DNA of 64,000 nt from Penium margaritaceum (GCA_023375785.1 SZWC01000519.1:74176-138175), one strand, 5' to 3'; positions 50,201 to 63,799 are shown, counted from the first letter of the stretch. Translations and numbers: made by a program. The notes: generated from the sequence alone by a model not told the origin.

Positions 50201-53200
50201 TCACTATGTCTATGATGCTTAAGTGACGTGATCATTGTTTCAATGGTGCTTTGGGCACACTCTCACTGCGTGTATGGTGCTTTGGTCACATTATTGCTAT
50301 TTCAATGGTGTTTTGGTCATACGTTCAGTGTCTATATGGTGCTTTGGTCACATTGTCATAGTTTCAGTGGTTTTTTAGTCATGTGTTTACTGTCTATATG
50401 GTGCTTAAATCACACTTTCACAGCTTTAATGGTACTTTCGTCAAGCGTTCACCATGTAGATGGTGCTTACGTCACTTATCACTGCGTCAATGGTGCTTTG
50501 GTTGCAATTTCATTGTGTAGATGGTGCTTAGGTCATATTTTAATTGTTGTAATGGTGCTTTGGTCACATTCTCACTGTGTTTTTGGTGCATTTGTTACAT
50601 CATCACTGTTTTAATGGCGCTTAGGTTGCACTCTAACTGTGTATGTGGTGTTTATGTTACACTATCATTGTTTTAATGGTGCGTTGGTCATCTCACCCTG
50701 TCTGTGGTGTTTTGTTCATAAGTGTACTGTGTCTATGGTGCTTAGGTCACATAAACATTGTTTCAATGGTGCTTTGGTCACACTTTCACTATGTCTATGT
50801 TGCATTGGTCACATTATAACTATTTTAATGGTGCTTTGGTCACAAGTTAACTCTGTCTATGGTACTTCAGAGATATTTTCACCGTTTCAATTGTGCTTTG
50901 GTCACACGTTTACTATATCTATGGTGTTTTGGTTACATTATCGCAGTTTCAATGGTCATTTGGTCATATTTTCATTGCGTCTATGATGCTTTGGTCACAT
51001 TATCACTGTGTAATGGTGATTTGGTCACAATTTCACTTTGTATATGGTGCTTTGGTCACATTATCACTGTTTCAATAGAGCTTAGCTCACATGTTTACTG
51101 TTTCTATGGTGATTTGGTCACATTATCACAGTTTTAGTAATGCTTTGGTTACACTTTCAATATGTCTATAGTGCTTAGGTTACATTGTCACCATTTCAAT
51201 GTTGCTTTGGTCCACTTTCACTAGGTGTATGGTGCTTTGGCCACATTATCGCAGGTTCAATGGTGCTTTGGTTGTACTTTCACTGTGTCATGGAACAAGG
51301 TCACATTATCACTGTTTCAACGGTGACTTGGTTACACTTTCACCGTCTCTATGATGTTTTGGTCACATGTCACTTTTTAATGATGCTTTCGTCACACGTT
51401 TACGTTGGCTATGGTGGTTAGGTGACATTATCAATGTTTCAATGGTGCTTTGGTCACACTTTTATATATCGATGGTGCTTTAGTTACATTATCACTTCTT
51501 AAATCGTGACATGGGCACGGCTTCATTGTGTCTATGGTGCTTTGGTCACTTATCACTTATTTAATGGTGCTTTGGTCATGTATTAACGGTGTCGATGGTG
51601 CTTAGGTCTCATTATCTCCATTTCAATGGAGGTTTCGTAAAACTTTCAATTTGTCTGTCGTGCTTACATCACATTATAACTATTTCAACGGTACATTGGT
51701 CACACGTTTACTCTGTCTATTGTCATTTGGGCACATAATCACTGTCTTCATGGTGATTTGGTCATACTTTCACTGTGTCTCTGGTGGTTTGGTCACATTA
51801 TCACTGTTTAAATCGTCTCTTGGTCATCCTTTCACTATGTCTATTGTGCTTTGGTCACATTTTCACAGTTTGAATGGTACTTTGGTGACACCTTCATTGT
51901 GACTATGGTTCTTACGTCACATTATAACCGTCTCAATGTTGTCTTGGTCACACTTGCACTGTGCCTATGGTCCTTTGGTTACATTGTCACTATCTCAATG
52001 GTGCTTTAGTCACATTTCTCTGTGTATATATGGTGCTTAGGTCATATTGTCACACGTTCAAACGTGCTTTGGTCACACTTTCATTGTGTTGGCGGTGTCT
52101 GGTCACATCATGACTGTTTCAATGGTGCTTTTGTCACACGTTCACTATGCCTATGGTACTTTGGTCACTTAATCATTGTTTCAATGGTGCGCTTGTCACA
52201 TGTTCACTATGTCTGTAGTGCTTAAGGCATATTGTCATTAGTTCAATGGTACTTTGGTCACGCTTTCACAGTGTCCATCGTGCTGAGGTTACATTATCAC
52301 TGTTTCAATGATGCTTTGGTTGCACATTTACTATGTCTATGGTGCTCAGTTAACATTATCACTGTTGAAGTGGTGCATTTGTCACACTTGTAGTACGTAT
52401 GTGGTGCTTAGGTGACACTATCAATGGTTCAATGGTTTTATTGTCACACATTCACTGTCTCTATCGTGCTCAGGTCACATCATCATTGTTCAAATGGTGC
52501 TTTGGCCATATTTCATCGTGTCTACGGTGTTTTGGTCACATTATCACAGTTCAATGGTGCTTTGGTCACTTTCACTATATCTACGGTGCTTTGGTAAACT
52601 TACCACTCTCTTAATGATGCTCTGGTAATACTTTCACTTTGTTTATAGTACATATGTCACATTATCACCATTTCAATGGTGTATTGGTTACAACTTCACT
52701 GTGTCTACGGTGCTTACGTATTATTATAACTGTTTCAATGGTGCTTTGGTCAGACCTTCACTGTTCGTGTAGTGCTGATGTCACGTCATCACTACTTCAA
52801 TGGTGCTTTGATTCAACTTCACTGTGTCTACGGTGGAAGGGTCACACTATCACTATTTCAGTGGGGCTTTGGTCGGATTTTCACTGTGTCTATGGTTCTT
52901 GGATCATATTGTCATTCTTTCAATGGTTAGTTGTTCACACTTCCATGATGTATATGGTACTTAGGTGAAACTATCACGTTTCATTGGTGCTTTGGTCACA
53001 CTTCCACCGCGTCTGTGGTGCTTCTGTCGCATTATCACTGTTTCAATAGTACTTTGGTCACACTTTCAATGTTTATATGGTGCGTTGGTCACATTCTTAT
53101 TATTTTAATGGTTCTTTGGCCAAAATGTCATAATGTGTATAGTGCTTAGGTCACATACCCATAGTTTCAATGGTGTTTTGGTCACACTTTCACGGTGGCC

Positions 53201-55689
53201 ATGGTGCCTTGGTCACGTTATCAATGTTCCAATGGTGCTTTGGCCACACTTTTACTGTCTCTGGTGCTTTGGTCACATCATCACTGTTTCAATGGTGCTT
53301 TGGTCACACTTTATATGTGTTCATGGTATGTAAGTCACATTATCACTGTTTCCATGGTGGTTTTGTCACACTGTTATGTATGTATGGTGCTTTGGTAATG
53401 TGATGATTTGGTACCATTATCACTGTTTCAATGGTGCTTTGGTAATACTTTCACTGTGGCTATAGTGCTCTGGTACCATTCTCACTGTTTCAATTGTGCT
53501 TCAGTCACACTTTTACCATTTCTATTGTGTCGTGGTCATATCATAACTGTATCAAGTGTGCTTTGTTCACACTTTCAGTGTATATAGTGTCTAGTCCACG
53601 TCGCCACTCTTTCAATGGTGCTTTGGTCACATATTTACTCTGTCTATTGTACTTTGGTCACATTATCACTATTTCAATGGTGCTTTGGTTACACCTTCAA
53701 TGTGTCTATGCTACGTTCATCAAATTATTACGGTTTCAATGGTGCTTTGGTCACATTTTCACTCTGCCTATGATGCTCAGGTCACATTATCACTGCTTCA
53801 ATGGTGCTTTGGTAACACTTTCACTGTGTCTATTGTACATAGGTGACAATATCAATGATTCAATGGTGCTTTGGTCACACCTTTCTTGTGTCTATGGTTA
53901 TTTGGTCACAAATTCACTGTTTCAATGGTGCTTTGGTCACATTCCCATAGTATGTATAGTACGTTGGTCACATTACAACTATTTCAATAGTGCTCTGGAC
54001 ACACGTGCACTGTTTATATGGTGTTTTGGTCACATTATTATTGTTTCAACATTGCTTTGGTCACACTTTCACCGTATCTATGGTGCTTTGGTCACACTAT
54101 TACTGTTTCAATGTTAGTTTGGTTTCACTTTCACTTTGTATATGATGCTTTGGTTACATTATCACCATTTCAATGGTGCTTTGGTCAGACTTTCATTGCA
54201 TGTATGGTGCTTAGGTCACATTATCACTGGTCTAAAGGTGCATTGGTCACGCTTTTACTGTTTCCATGGTCTTTGGGTGACACTGTCACTGTTTCAATTG
54301 TCATTTGGTAGCAATCACCATGTCTATGGTGATTATGTCACATTATCGCTGTTTCAACAGCGCTCGTTTCACAACTTCACTGTGTTTATGGGACTTAGGT
54401 GACATTATCACTGTTTCAATGGTGCTTTTGTCGCACTTTCACTATGTATCAGTGCCAAGCTCGCGTCATCACTGTTTCAATAGTGCTTTGGTCATTGTTT
54501 CAGTATGTCCATGATGCCTTGGTCATATTGTCACGATTTCAATTGTGCTCTGGTCTCAAGTTTACTGTGTCTTTGGTGTTTAGGTCACATTCTCACTATT
54601 TCAATGGTGCTTTGGTCACACTTCTACTGTATCTATGATGCTTAGGTCACATTATCACCGTTTCAATGGTGTTTTTGTCACACCTTCATGTGTCTACGGT
54701 GCTTTGGTCATGTTATCACTAATGTCATTTGGTCACACTAACATTGTTTTAATGGTGCTTTGGTCATACGTGTACTGTGTTTATGGTGCTTTGGTCACAT
54801 AATCACGGTTTCAATAGTGCTGTGGTCTTACGTCTACCGAGTCTATGGTGCTTAAGTCACACTATCACTACATCAATAGTGATATAGTCAAACGTTCACG
54901 GTGCCTATCGTGTTTTTGTGACATTGTCACTGCTTAAATGGTGCTTTGGGCACACTTTAACCGTGTTTTTGGTGCTTTGGTCACATTATCACTGCTTCAA
55001 TGGTGCTTTTGTCAGAATTTCACAGTTTATGGTTCTTTGGTAATTATATCAATGTTTCAATGTTACTTTGGTTACACTTTCACTGTGTCTATGGTGCTCG
55101 GGTCACATTATCACCGTTTCAATGGTGCTTTGGTCACACATTCACTGGGTCTGTGGTGCTTTGGTCATATCATCATGGTTCCAATGGTGCTTTGGTCACA
55201 CTTTTATTGTGTTTATGGTGCTTTGGTCATATCGTCACTGTTTTAATGGTGCTTTGGTCACACGTTCACTCTTTCTATGATCATTTGGTCACATTATCAA
55301 TGTATCAATGGTGCTTTGGTAAAACGTTCACTCTGTGCATGGTGCTTTGGTTGCATTGTCACTGTTTCAATGGTGATTTTGTCACACATTAACCATGTCC
55401 TTGGTGCTTTGGTCATGTTATCACTGTTTCAATAGTGCTTTGGTCATATTGTCACGATGTCTTTAGTGCTCAGGTCACGTCCTCGCTCCGTCAATGGTGC
55501 TTTGGTTACTCTTTTGCTGTGAGTATGGTGCTTAGGTCACATTATCAATGTTTCAATGGTACTTTGGTCACAACGTCAATGTGTCTTTGGTGGTTTGGTC
55601 ACATTATAAACTTTTCAATGGTGCTTGTGAATACTTTCACTATGTTTGTGGAGCTTTTATCATATAATAACCGTTGCAATGGTTCTTTT
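44191..55689 (-). repeat. 31/62-bp satellite array, segment 7 (orientation B)
   Basis: The longest uninterrupted run of the satellite (about 11.5 kb, near 185 dimers), reading GGTGCTTTGGTCACACTTTC and GGTCACATTATCACTGTTTC on the plus strand. Copies vary by point changes and small indels. The 328-codon open frame at 47612-48598 lies wholly inside it and repeats the same short peptide words, with frames rotating because 62 is not a multiple of three. I see no gene. Confidence 0.95.
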
Positions 55690-56399
55690 TGTTGGAAATG
55701 TGCTTCCAACGTGGCCTGACCACGTCCTGAGGTTCACAACTCTTTTGGGCAGCAGTCTTAGACGAAGTGTGTGCTTTCTGGTCGCCACACACTATGTGAG
55801 CATAAATCTGACGGAATTCAGCAACACCCAAAGTTCGAAGGGCTGGGGATCAATTTTGAGTGGATTACTGGACACAGACCACATTAGCAAAGTTATATTG
55901 CTAGTCACAAGATTTCCAAAGCACCAAACCGCGTGCGATTTGGACCACCGTAGCGCCCGATACGCGATTCGGAGTGCATCATTGAGTCTCTCTCCCTGAC
56001 AGAGCACTAGCGTGAGTGACGGGTGCCCGAAGCGCACTGGACCTCAATGAAGCATCAGACCGCCATTCCGAAGCGCACATGGCTCCAGTGAACCATAGGA
56101 CATTGCTGTTAGCATCCCCCAAGGAGCGCCTCGGTCATGGTGTGCGTGGTGGGAGTCGAACTGGTCACCGCCGGATCAGTTTTCTGGCCGGTACCAAGTC
56201 TGCCGTCCAAACCCGGACGGCCAGCACCACTCCCCAACTTTGACGGACCGATTGCTGCGATTCAAATTGCAGCTGGTCCAGCTTGTCCTCTAGTTTGTGA
56301 AACACCCATCCATGCATGCAAATATGCTCTGTACAAGGATCTGGAGCCATCGTCCTGAGAACGGCAACTCCAGGGCATGGCACGGGGCAATATGTAACA
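55690..56399 (-). repeat. 3' LTR of copia-2
   Basis: On the minus strand it starts TGTTACATATTGCC after GCAAGGGGGAGAT and ends CACATTTCCAACA beside satellite, giving 710 bp with TG...CA ends. TTGGAA-ATGTGC-TTCCAA at the outer end (plus strand, 55692-55709) forms a small hairpin. The five satellite bases before it (CTTTT) cannot be tested as a target duplication because the other end of the element is missing. Confidence 0.75.
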
Positions 56400-56412
56400 A
56401 TCTCCCCCTTGC
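56400..56412 (-). other. Polypurine tract of copia-2
   Basis: Minus-strand GCAAGGGGGAGAT sits between the pol stop codon at 56439 and the LTR start TGTTACA. This is the standard plus-strand primer of Ty1/copia elements and matches copia-1 except for one base. Confidence 0.8.
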
Positions 56413-56438
56413 TCCTGCCATGCCGGATGCCTCCCTGC

Positions 56439-58250
56439 TCACTCCTGCTCATCTTCCATAGCGCTCTTGAGCCCATCGTAGCCCGTAAGCCCGAGGCCTG
56501 CCACACTGAGGACATGCCGATCTCTGGGCTGCGCCTTGGTCGAGCAATCCGCGAGCATGTGCGTTGTACCACAATGTTGTAGCACAACCTGTCCCTTTTG
56601 GACCATGTCGCGTGCATAGTGGTAGCGCACGTCAATGTGCTTCGTCCTCCTGTGCTGTGTCGGATTGTTGGTCAGCGAGATGGAGCCAGTGTTGTCCTCT
56701 TGTACCACCGTAGGCTCCCGTTGCGGCATGCCAAGCTCCCCCAATAGCCTGCGGAGCCACACCGCCTCCTTGACCGCTTCGGCCAATGCGATGTACTCTG
56801 CTTCCACTGTGGAGGTGGCGACGCAGTCTTGTTTTATGCTGCACCACGAGACCGCTGCACCTGCAAGGAACAACACATAGCCGGAGGTGGACTTCCGCTT
56901 GTCTACGTCGTGGGCGTAGTCTGCATCCGTGTAGCAGACTAGACGCAAGGGGTCAGTCCTCCCCTTGCCGTCGAACCTCAGGCACGCGTGCCGCGTTGCC
57001 TGCAGGTAGCGGAGGATGCGCTTGACCGCCTACCAGTGTAGTGGCCCTGGATCGGCCACGTACCTGCTCACTTGACCCACCGCGTAGGCCAGGTCCGGTC
57101 GAGTCGCCACCGTGGCGTACATGAGGCTGCCCACCGCAGACTGGTACGGCTCCCCCGCCATGCCCTCCCGCTCTTCTTTTGTGTGCGGCGACATTGACGC
57201 GCTCAGATCACACTTTGTGGAGACCGGACTGCCAACCGGTTTGCAGTCCTCCATGCCGTACCGCTTCAGCACTTTGGCCACATACTTGGCCTGCCCCAGC
57301 TCAAGAGTGTACGCCCTTCGGTTCCGCGTTATGCTCACCCCGAGGTAGTACTCCAACTCCCCCATGTCGGACATCTGAAATCTGCTGCTCAGTTGCTCCT
57401 TCAGCTGTTGTAGAGCCTGCAGGTCAGATGAACACAAAACCAGGTCGTCCACATAGAGTGCGACGATCTGATGGAGCTGGTTGTTACGCCGCACATACAC
57501 ACTGTGATCAGATTCACAGCGCTTGAAGCCGAGCCGCGCCATGTAGCCATCCATCTGCTGGTACCATCACCTTGGCGACTGTTTAAGCCCGTACAACGAC
57601 TTGCCCAGTTTGCACACTTTGCCCTCCGGCGCGTCCACCCCCTCCGGCACCTCCATGAAGATCTCCTTGTCAAGAATGCCGTTCAGGAACGCAGTTTTCA
57701 TGTCCATTTGGTGCAGCTCCATGTCCTTGGCAGCTGCCACCGCGGGGATCGCCCGGATGCTCGTGAACTTGGCGACGGGGGCAAACGTCTCGTCGTAGTG
57801 CTCGCCCTTGCGTTGTGCAAACCCCTTCGCCACCAGCCGCGCCTTGTACTTCTCCACTGTACCTTCCTTGTTGTACTTTGTTTTGAAGACCCACTTGGAG
57901 CCAATGACCTTAGCGTCTTTCGGCCAATCCACGAGCTCCCAAGTGTCGTTCTCGGCAATGGACGCAAGCTCTGACTTGATAGCTGCGTCCCACTGCTCCG
58001 CTTGAGGTCGTGCAAGCGCCTTTTGCACGGTTTTCGGCTCCGCTGCGGCTGCCATCATGCACCGCGCCATGCCGATCCAGCTGCCCGTTGCTGCGTCATA
58101 CCGTTTTGCCGCATTCCGCTGCCTTTGGCTGCGTCGCGGTGATTTTGGTGACACCAGCGGCTGCTCCTGTTGCTGCTCCTTGGCAGCGCCGTTCACGTCC
58201 TTGGCCTCCTCTGCTTCGGCTGCTGCGTCCTGTGCCTCTGCGACACCTGC
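56439..58250 (-). pseudogene. pol: copia-2 reverse transcriptase-RNaseH, one frame with two stops
   Basis: One minus-strand frame runs from the truncation at 58250 to the stop at 56439, interrupted only by TGA at 57567-57569 and TAG at 57030-57032. In order: PKSPRRSQRQRNAAKRY linker; RT with NDTWELVDWPKD, IGSKWVFKTKYNKEG, KARLVAKGFAQRKG, DETFAPVAKFTSIR, HQMDMKTAFLNG and KSLYGLKQSPR; the active site LYVDDLVL (about 57449); ELEYYLGVSI; KPVGSPV; RPDLAYAVGQVSRYV; then RNaseH with CYTDADYA (about 56930), DKRKSTSGYVLFLAGAAVSW, STVEAEYIALAEAV and a tail ending MEDEQE. Catalytic motifs are intact. Both stops are explained by single C-to-T changes. It lacks its 5' genes and cannot move by itself. Confidence 0.93.
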
Positions 58251-59078
58251 GTTTCAATGGTGCTTTGATCACACCCTCACCGTGTCTATGGTGCTCTGGT
58301 TACATTGTCATTCTTTCAATGGTGCTTTGGTCACATTTTCACCGTGTCCATGCTGATTAGGTCACATTATCACTACTTCAATGGTGAATTGGTCACACTT
58401 TTCACTATGTCTATAGTTTGTGAGACATTACCACTATTTCAATGATGCTTTGGTCACACTTTTACTGTGCTCATGTGACATTACCAGTAGTTCAATGATG
58501 CAATGGTCACACTATTTCAATGATGCTTTGGACACACATTCAAAGTGTTATGGTTCTTTGGTCATATTTTCAATGTTTCAATGGTGCTTTGGTCACACAT
58601 TAAACTACTTCTATAGTGAGCTTGTCACATTATTACTAGTTCAATGGTGAACTGGTCACACTTTCACTGTGTCTATAGTGCGTAGGTTCCTTTTACTCAA
58701 TTTAAATGGTGCTTTTGTCCCCCTTTCACTATGTCTATGGTTCTTATGTCACATTACCACTGTCTCATTGGTACTTTGTCACACTTTTCCTATGTCTACG
58801 GAGCTTGCATCACATTATCACTGTTTTAAAGGTGTTATGGCCAAACTTTCACTGTGCTAATGGTACTTTGGCCACATAATATTAGCTTCAATGGTGATGT
58901 TATGACACTTTTATCGTGCCTGTGGTGCTTAGGTGACATTATCACTGTTTCAATGGTGCTCTGGTCACACTTTCACCCTGCCTATGGTGCTTTGGTCATA
59001 TAATCATTTTTTGAATGGTGGTTTCGTCATACATTTACTGTTTCCATGGTGCTCAGGTCAAATTATCACCGTTGTTGG
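58251..59078 (-). repeat. 31/62-bp satellite array, segment 8 (orientation B)
   Basis: Same orientation as the array before 55689, so copia-2 interrupts one block. Copies here look more irregular, with indels around 58410-58560. It ends at TTATCACCGTT, joining reverse HOR sequence at GTTGGTCAAAGG. No gene is visible. Confidence 0.93.
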
Positions 59079-62000
59079 TCAAAGGTAGTACATGTGCCTA
59101 CTTTGGTCGGTCATTGTGCATGGTAGCCACACCGTGCGTATACTGATTGAAGGTCGCAGTAGCTGCTAGTTGAGAACTGGAATTCACATACCATTGATTC
59201 CCCCTCTGACCCTTTGTTGCTCGTGTTATGGTTGGTGAATGTCGACCACTCATATTGAAATTCTTTCATCATGGTCGGTGACATATGCCTAGTTTGGTTG
59301 TTTGGTGTGCATAGTAGCCACATCGTGCCACTATGTATTGAAGTTCTTTGTCCTTTCTAGTCGGTACACAGGGTTCCGAAATCATTGTCTCTCCCTCTGA
59401 CCATTTGTGACTCGTGTTATGAGTTGTCAATGTTGACCATACATAATGGACTTCTTCGATAATAGTCAGTGACATGTGCATCATTTGGTTGGTCACTGTG
59501 CACGCTAGCCACACCGTGCCGCTACTTGTTGAAAATCTTTCTACTTGCTAGTTGATAACTAGTGTTCCCTTCCCATGGTTTCCCCCACTGACCATGTGTG
59601 ACGCGTGTTATGAGTTTTCAACGTTTACCAGACACAATGAAATCCGCTTGGTCATGGTTTGTGACACATGCCTACTTTGGTTTGTCACTCTACATGGTTA
59701 CCACGCCGTGTCATGACGTATCGAAGGTCTTTGTGCTTTCTTGTTGACAGCTAGTGTTCCCAAACCATTGTTAGCCCCCTCGGACTATCTGTGACCCGTG
59801 CCATGAGTTGTAAATGTCGACCACATGAAGTGAAATTCTTTGTTCATGGTCAGTGACATATGCATACTTTGGTTGGTCACTGTGCATTATAGCCACATTG
59901 TGCCACTACATATTGAAGGTATTTGTACTTGCTAGTCGATAACTAGTATTCACAAACCATTATCTTCCACCCTGACCATTTGTGACTCGTGTTATGAGTT
60001 GTCAATGTTTACCACACTTAGTGCCATTACTTGGTAATGGTCAGTGACATATGCATACTTTGGTTGGTCACTGTGCATTATAGCCACATTGTGCCACTAC
60101 ATATTGAAGGTATTTGTACTTGCTAGTCGATAACTAGTATTCACAAACCATTATCTTCCACCCTGACCATTTGTGACTCGTGTTATGAGTTGTCAATGTT
60201 TACCACACTTAGTGCCATTACTTGGTAATGGTCAGTGACATATGCCTACCTTGGTTGGTCATCGTGCATGGTATCCACACCGTGCCACGACGTATTGAAG
60301 CTCCTTGTGCTTGCTTTTTGGTAATTAGTATTCCTAACCCATTGTTTCCCCCTCTGACCATTTGTGACTCGTATTATGAGTTGTCAATGTTGACCCCACA
60401 CAGCGGATTTCTTTGGTCAAAGGCCGTACATATGCCTACTTTGGTCGGTCATTGTGCATGATAGCCACACGATGCTACTACTGACTGATGGTCGTTGTAC
60501 TTGCTAGTTGAGACCTGACATCCCCATAGCATTGTTTCCTCCCCTGACCGTTTTTGACTCGTGTTATGGTTGGTCAACGTTGACCACCCATATTGAAATT
60601 CTCTCGTCATGTTCAGTGACATATGCCTAGTTTGGTTGTTTGGTGTGCATCTTAGCCACACCGTGCCACTACGTATTGAATTTCCTTGTCCTTTCAAGTG
60701 GATACATATGGTTCCCAAACCATTGTCTCTCCCTTTGACCATTTGTGACTCGTGTTGTGAGTTGTCAATATTGACCACACCTAGTGGACTTTGTTGGTCA
60801 TAGTCAGTCACATATGCATCCTTTGGTTGGTCACTGTGCACGCTAGCCACACTGTGCCACTACTTGTTGAAAATCTTTCTTCTTGCTAGTTGATAACAGG
60901 TGCTCCCAACCCATGGTTCCCCCCACTGACCAGTTGTGACTCGTGTTATGAGTTTTCAACGTTGACCACACACTGTGAAATCCGTTTTGTCATCGTTTGT
61001 AACACATGCCTACTTTGGTTTGTTATTGTACATGGTTACCACGCCGTGTCCTTACATATCAAAGGTCTTTGTGCTTTCTTGTTTACAGCTAGTGTTCCCA
61101 AACCATTGTTAGCCCCCTCTGACTTTCTGTGACCCGTGTCGAGAGTTGTAAATGTTGACCACATGAAGTGAAATTATTTGTTCACGGTCAGTGACATTTG
61201 CATACTTTGGTTGGTCACTGTGCATTGTAGCCACACTGTGCCACTGCATATTGAAGGTATTTGTACTTGATAGTCGATAACTAGTACTCACAAACCATTT
61301 TATTCCACCTGACCATTTGTGACTCGTGTTATGAGTTGTCAAGGTTTACCACACTAAGTGCCAATGTTTGGTCATGGTCAGTGACATATGCCTACTTTGG
61401 TTGGTCATCGTGCATGGTATCCATGCTGTGCCACAACGTATTGAAGCTCCTTGTGCTTCCATTTTCATCCTTGGTGTTCCGAAACCATTGTTTCCCCTTC
61501 CGACCATTTGTGACACGTATTACGGGTTGTAAACTTTGACCACACACAGCGGATTTATTTGGTCAAAGGCAGTACACATGCCTACTTTGGTCGGTCATTG
61601 TGCATGGTAGCCACACCGTGCTACTACTGATTGAAGGGCGTTGTACTTGCTAGTTGAAAACTGAAATTCCCGAACCATTGTTCCCCCCCCCCCCCTCTCA
61701 CCATTTGTGACTCGTGTTATGGTTGGTGAACGTTGACCATCCATATTGAAATTCTTTGGTCATGGTCAGTGACATATGCCTAGCTTGGTTGTTTGGTGTG
61801 CATAGTAGCCACACAGTGCCACTGCGTATTGAAGTTATTTGTCCTTTCTAGTCCATGCATAGGGTTCCCAATCCATTGTCTCTCCCTCTGACCATTTGTG
61901 AATCGTGTTATGAGTTGTCAATGTTGACCACGCATACTGAATTTCTTCGGTCATAGTCAGTGACGTATTTATCATTTGGTTGGTCAATGTGCACGCTAGC

Positions 62001-63799
62001 CAAACCGTGCCACTTCTTGTTGAAATTCTTCGTACTTCCTGGTTGACAAATAGTGTTCCCAATCCATCGCCTCCCCCTCTCACCATTTGTGACTTGTGTT
62101 ATGAGTTTTCAATATTGACCACACACTGTGAAATTCGTTTGGTCATGGTTAGTGACATATGCCTACTTTGGTTTGTCACTGTACATGGTTACCACGCCAT
62201 GTCACTACATATTAAAGGTATTTGTGCTTTCTGGTTAATAGCTAGTGTTCCCAAACCATTGTTATCCCCCTTTGACTACATGTGACTCGTGTTGTGAGTT
62301 GTCAACGCTGACCACATGAAGTGAATCGCGTTGGTCATGGTCAGTGACATATGCATACTTTGGTTGGTCACCGTGCATGATAGCCATGCTGTGCCACTAC
62401 ACATTGACGGTATCTGCACTTGCTACTCGATACCTAGTATTCACGAACAATTGTCTTCCACTCTGACCATTTGTGACTTGTGTTGTGAGCTGTCAACGTT
62501 TACCACACTTATTGACATTATTTGGTCATGGTCAGTGACATATGCCTACCCTGGTTGGTCGTCGTGCATGGTATCTTCACCGTGCCACAACTTGTTGAAG
62601 GTCATTGTGCTTGCTAGTTGATACCTGCTGTTCCCAGACCATTGGTTCCTCCTCTGACCATTTGTGACACGTGTTATGAGTTGTCAATGTTGACCACACA
62701 TAGTGGACGTCTTCGGTCATAGTCAGTGACATATGCATCGTTTGGTTGGTCACTGTGCACGCTAGCCACACCGTGCCACTACTTGTTGAAAAGCCTTCTA
62801 CTTGCTAGTTGATAACTAGTTTTCCCAACCAATTGTTTCCCCCCCCCCCCCCCCATGACCAGTTGCGACTCGTGTTTTGCGTTTTCAACGTTGACCACAC
62901 ACTTTGAAATCCGTTTGGTCATGGTTAGTGACATATGCCTACTTTGGGTTGTTATTGTACGTGCTTACCACGTCGTGTCACTACGCATCGATGGTCTTTG
63001 TGCTTTCTTGTTGATAGAGAGTGTTCCCAAACCATTGTTACACCCTCTGAATATCTATGACTCGTGTTGTGAGTTGTCAACATTGACCACATGAAGAAAA
63101 ATTCTTTGTTCATGGTCAGTGACATATGCATACTTTGGTTGGTCACTGTGCATTGTAGCCACACTGTGCCACTACATATTGAAGGTACTTGTACTTTCTA
63201 GTCGACAACTAGTATTGAGAAACCATTATCTTCCACTCTGACCATTTGTGACTTGTGATATGAGTTGTCAAAGTGTACCACACATGGTGACATTATTTGG
63301 TCATGGTCAGTGACATATGCCTACTTTGGTTGGTCATCCTGCATGGTATCCAGACCGTGCCAAAACTTATTGCAGCTCCTTGTGCTTGCTAGTTGATACT
63401 TGGTGTTTCCAAACCATTGTTTCCCCCTCTGACCATTTGTGACTCATTTTATGAGTTGTCAACATTGACCACACACAGCGGATTTCTTTGGTCAAAGGCA
63501 ATACACATGCCTACTTTGGTCGGTCATTGTGCATGGTAGCCAAGCCGTGCTACTACTGACTGAAGGTCGTTGTACTTGCTAGTTGGTATATAGAATTCCC
63601 AAATCATTGCTTCCCCCTCTGACAAGTCGTGACCTATGTTATGGGTTGTGAACGTTGACCACACATAGGAAAATTATTTGGTCAAGGTAAGTGGTACATG
63701 CCTAATCTGGTTGGTCATTGTGCATGGTAGCCACACCGTTCCACTACTTGTTTAACTTGTTTGTACTTGCTCATAAACAAATAGCAAAAGGTTTCTCCC
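59079..63799 (-). repeat. 191-bp HOR satellite, reverse orientation
   Basis: Same six monomer types as the forward array, read on the minus strand. The type-1 tag (plus strand CGCTAG) ends at 59508, 60846, 61999 and 62765. Going down from 62765 the order is 1-4-5-6 (766 bp), then 1-2-3-4-5-6 (1,153 bp), then 1-2-3-4-5-5-6 (1,338 bp). The last complete group breaks in type 3 at the junction with the 31-bp satellite. Poly-C runs of 14-17 occur at about 61683-61696 and 62829-62845, at the point of the monomer that normally has only about five C. Confidence 0.93.
59848..60229 (-). repeat. Exact tandem duplication of one 191-bp monomer (type 5)
   Basis: 59848-60038 and 60039-60229 appear identical over all 191 bases by eye, whereas neighbouring monomers and other type-5 copies differ at many positions. 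It is either a very recent unequal exchange or gene conversion, or an assembly duplication. Confidence 0.85.

Larger units (their letters stand above)
55690..58250 (-). mobile_element. 5'-truncated Ty1/copia retrotransposon (copia-2)
   Basis: Minus-strand element with a complete 3' LTR (55690-56399), polypurine tract (56400-56412) and the RT-RNaseH part of pol. It is cut off at 58250 in the linker between integrase and RT, where satellite resumes at TTTCAATGGTGC. Gag, protease, integrase, primer site and 5' LTR are missing. Orientation and gene order match copia-1 and the two pol regions are clearly related, but the LTRs look dissimilar, so they are related families or long-diverged copies. 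Confidence 0.9.
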
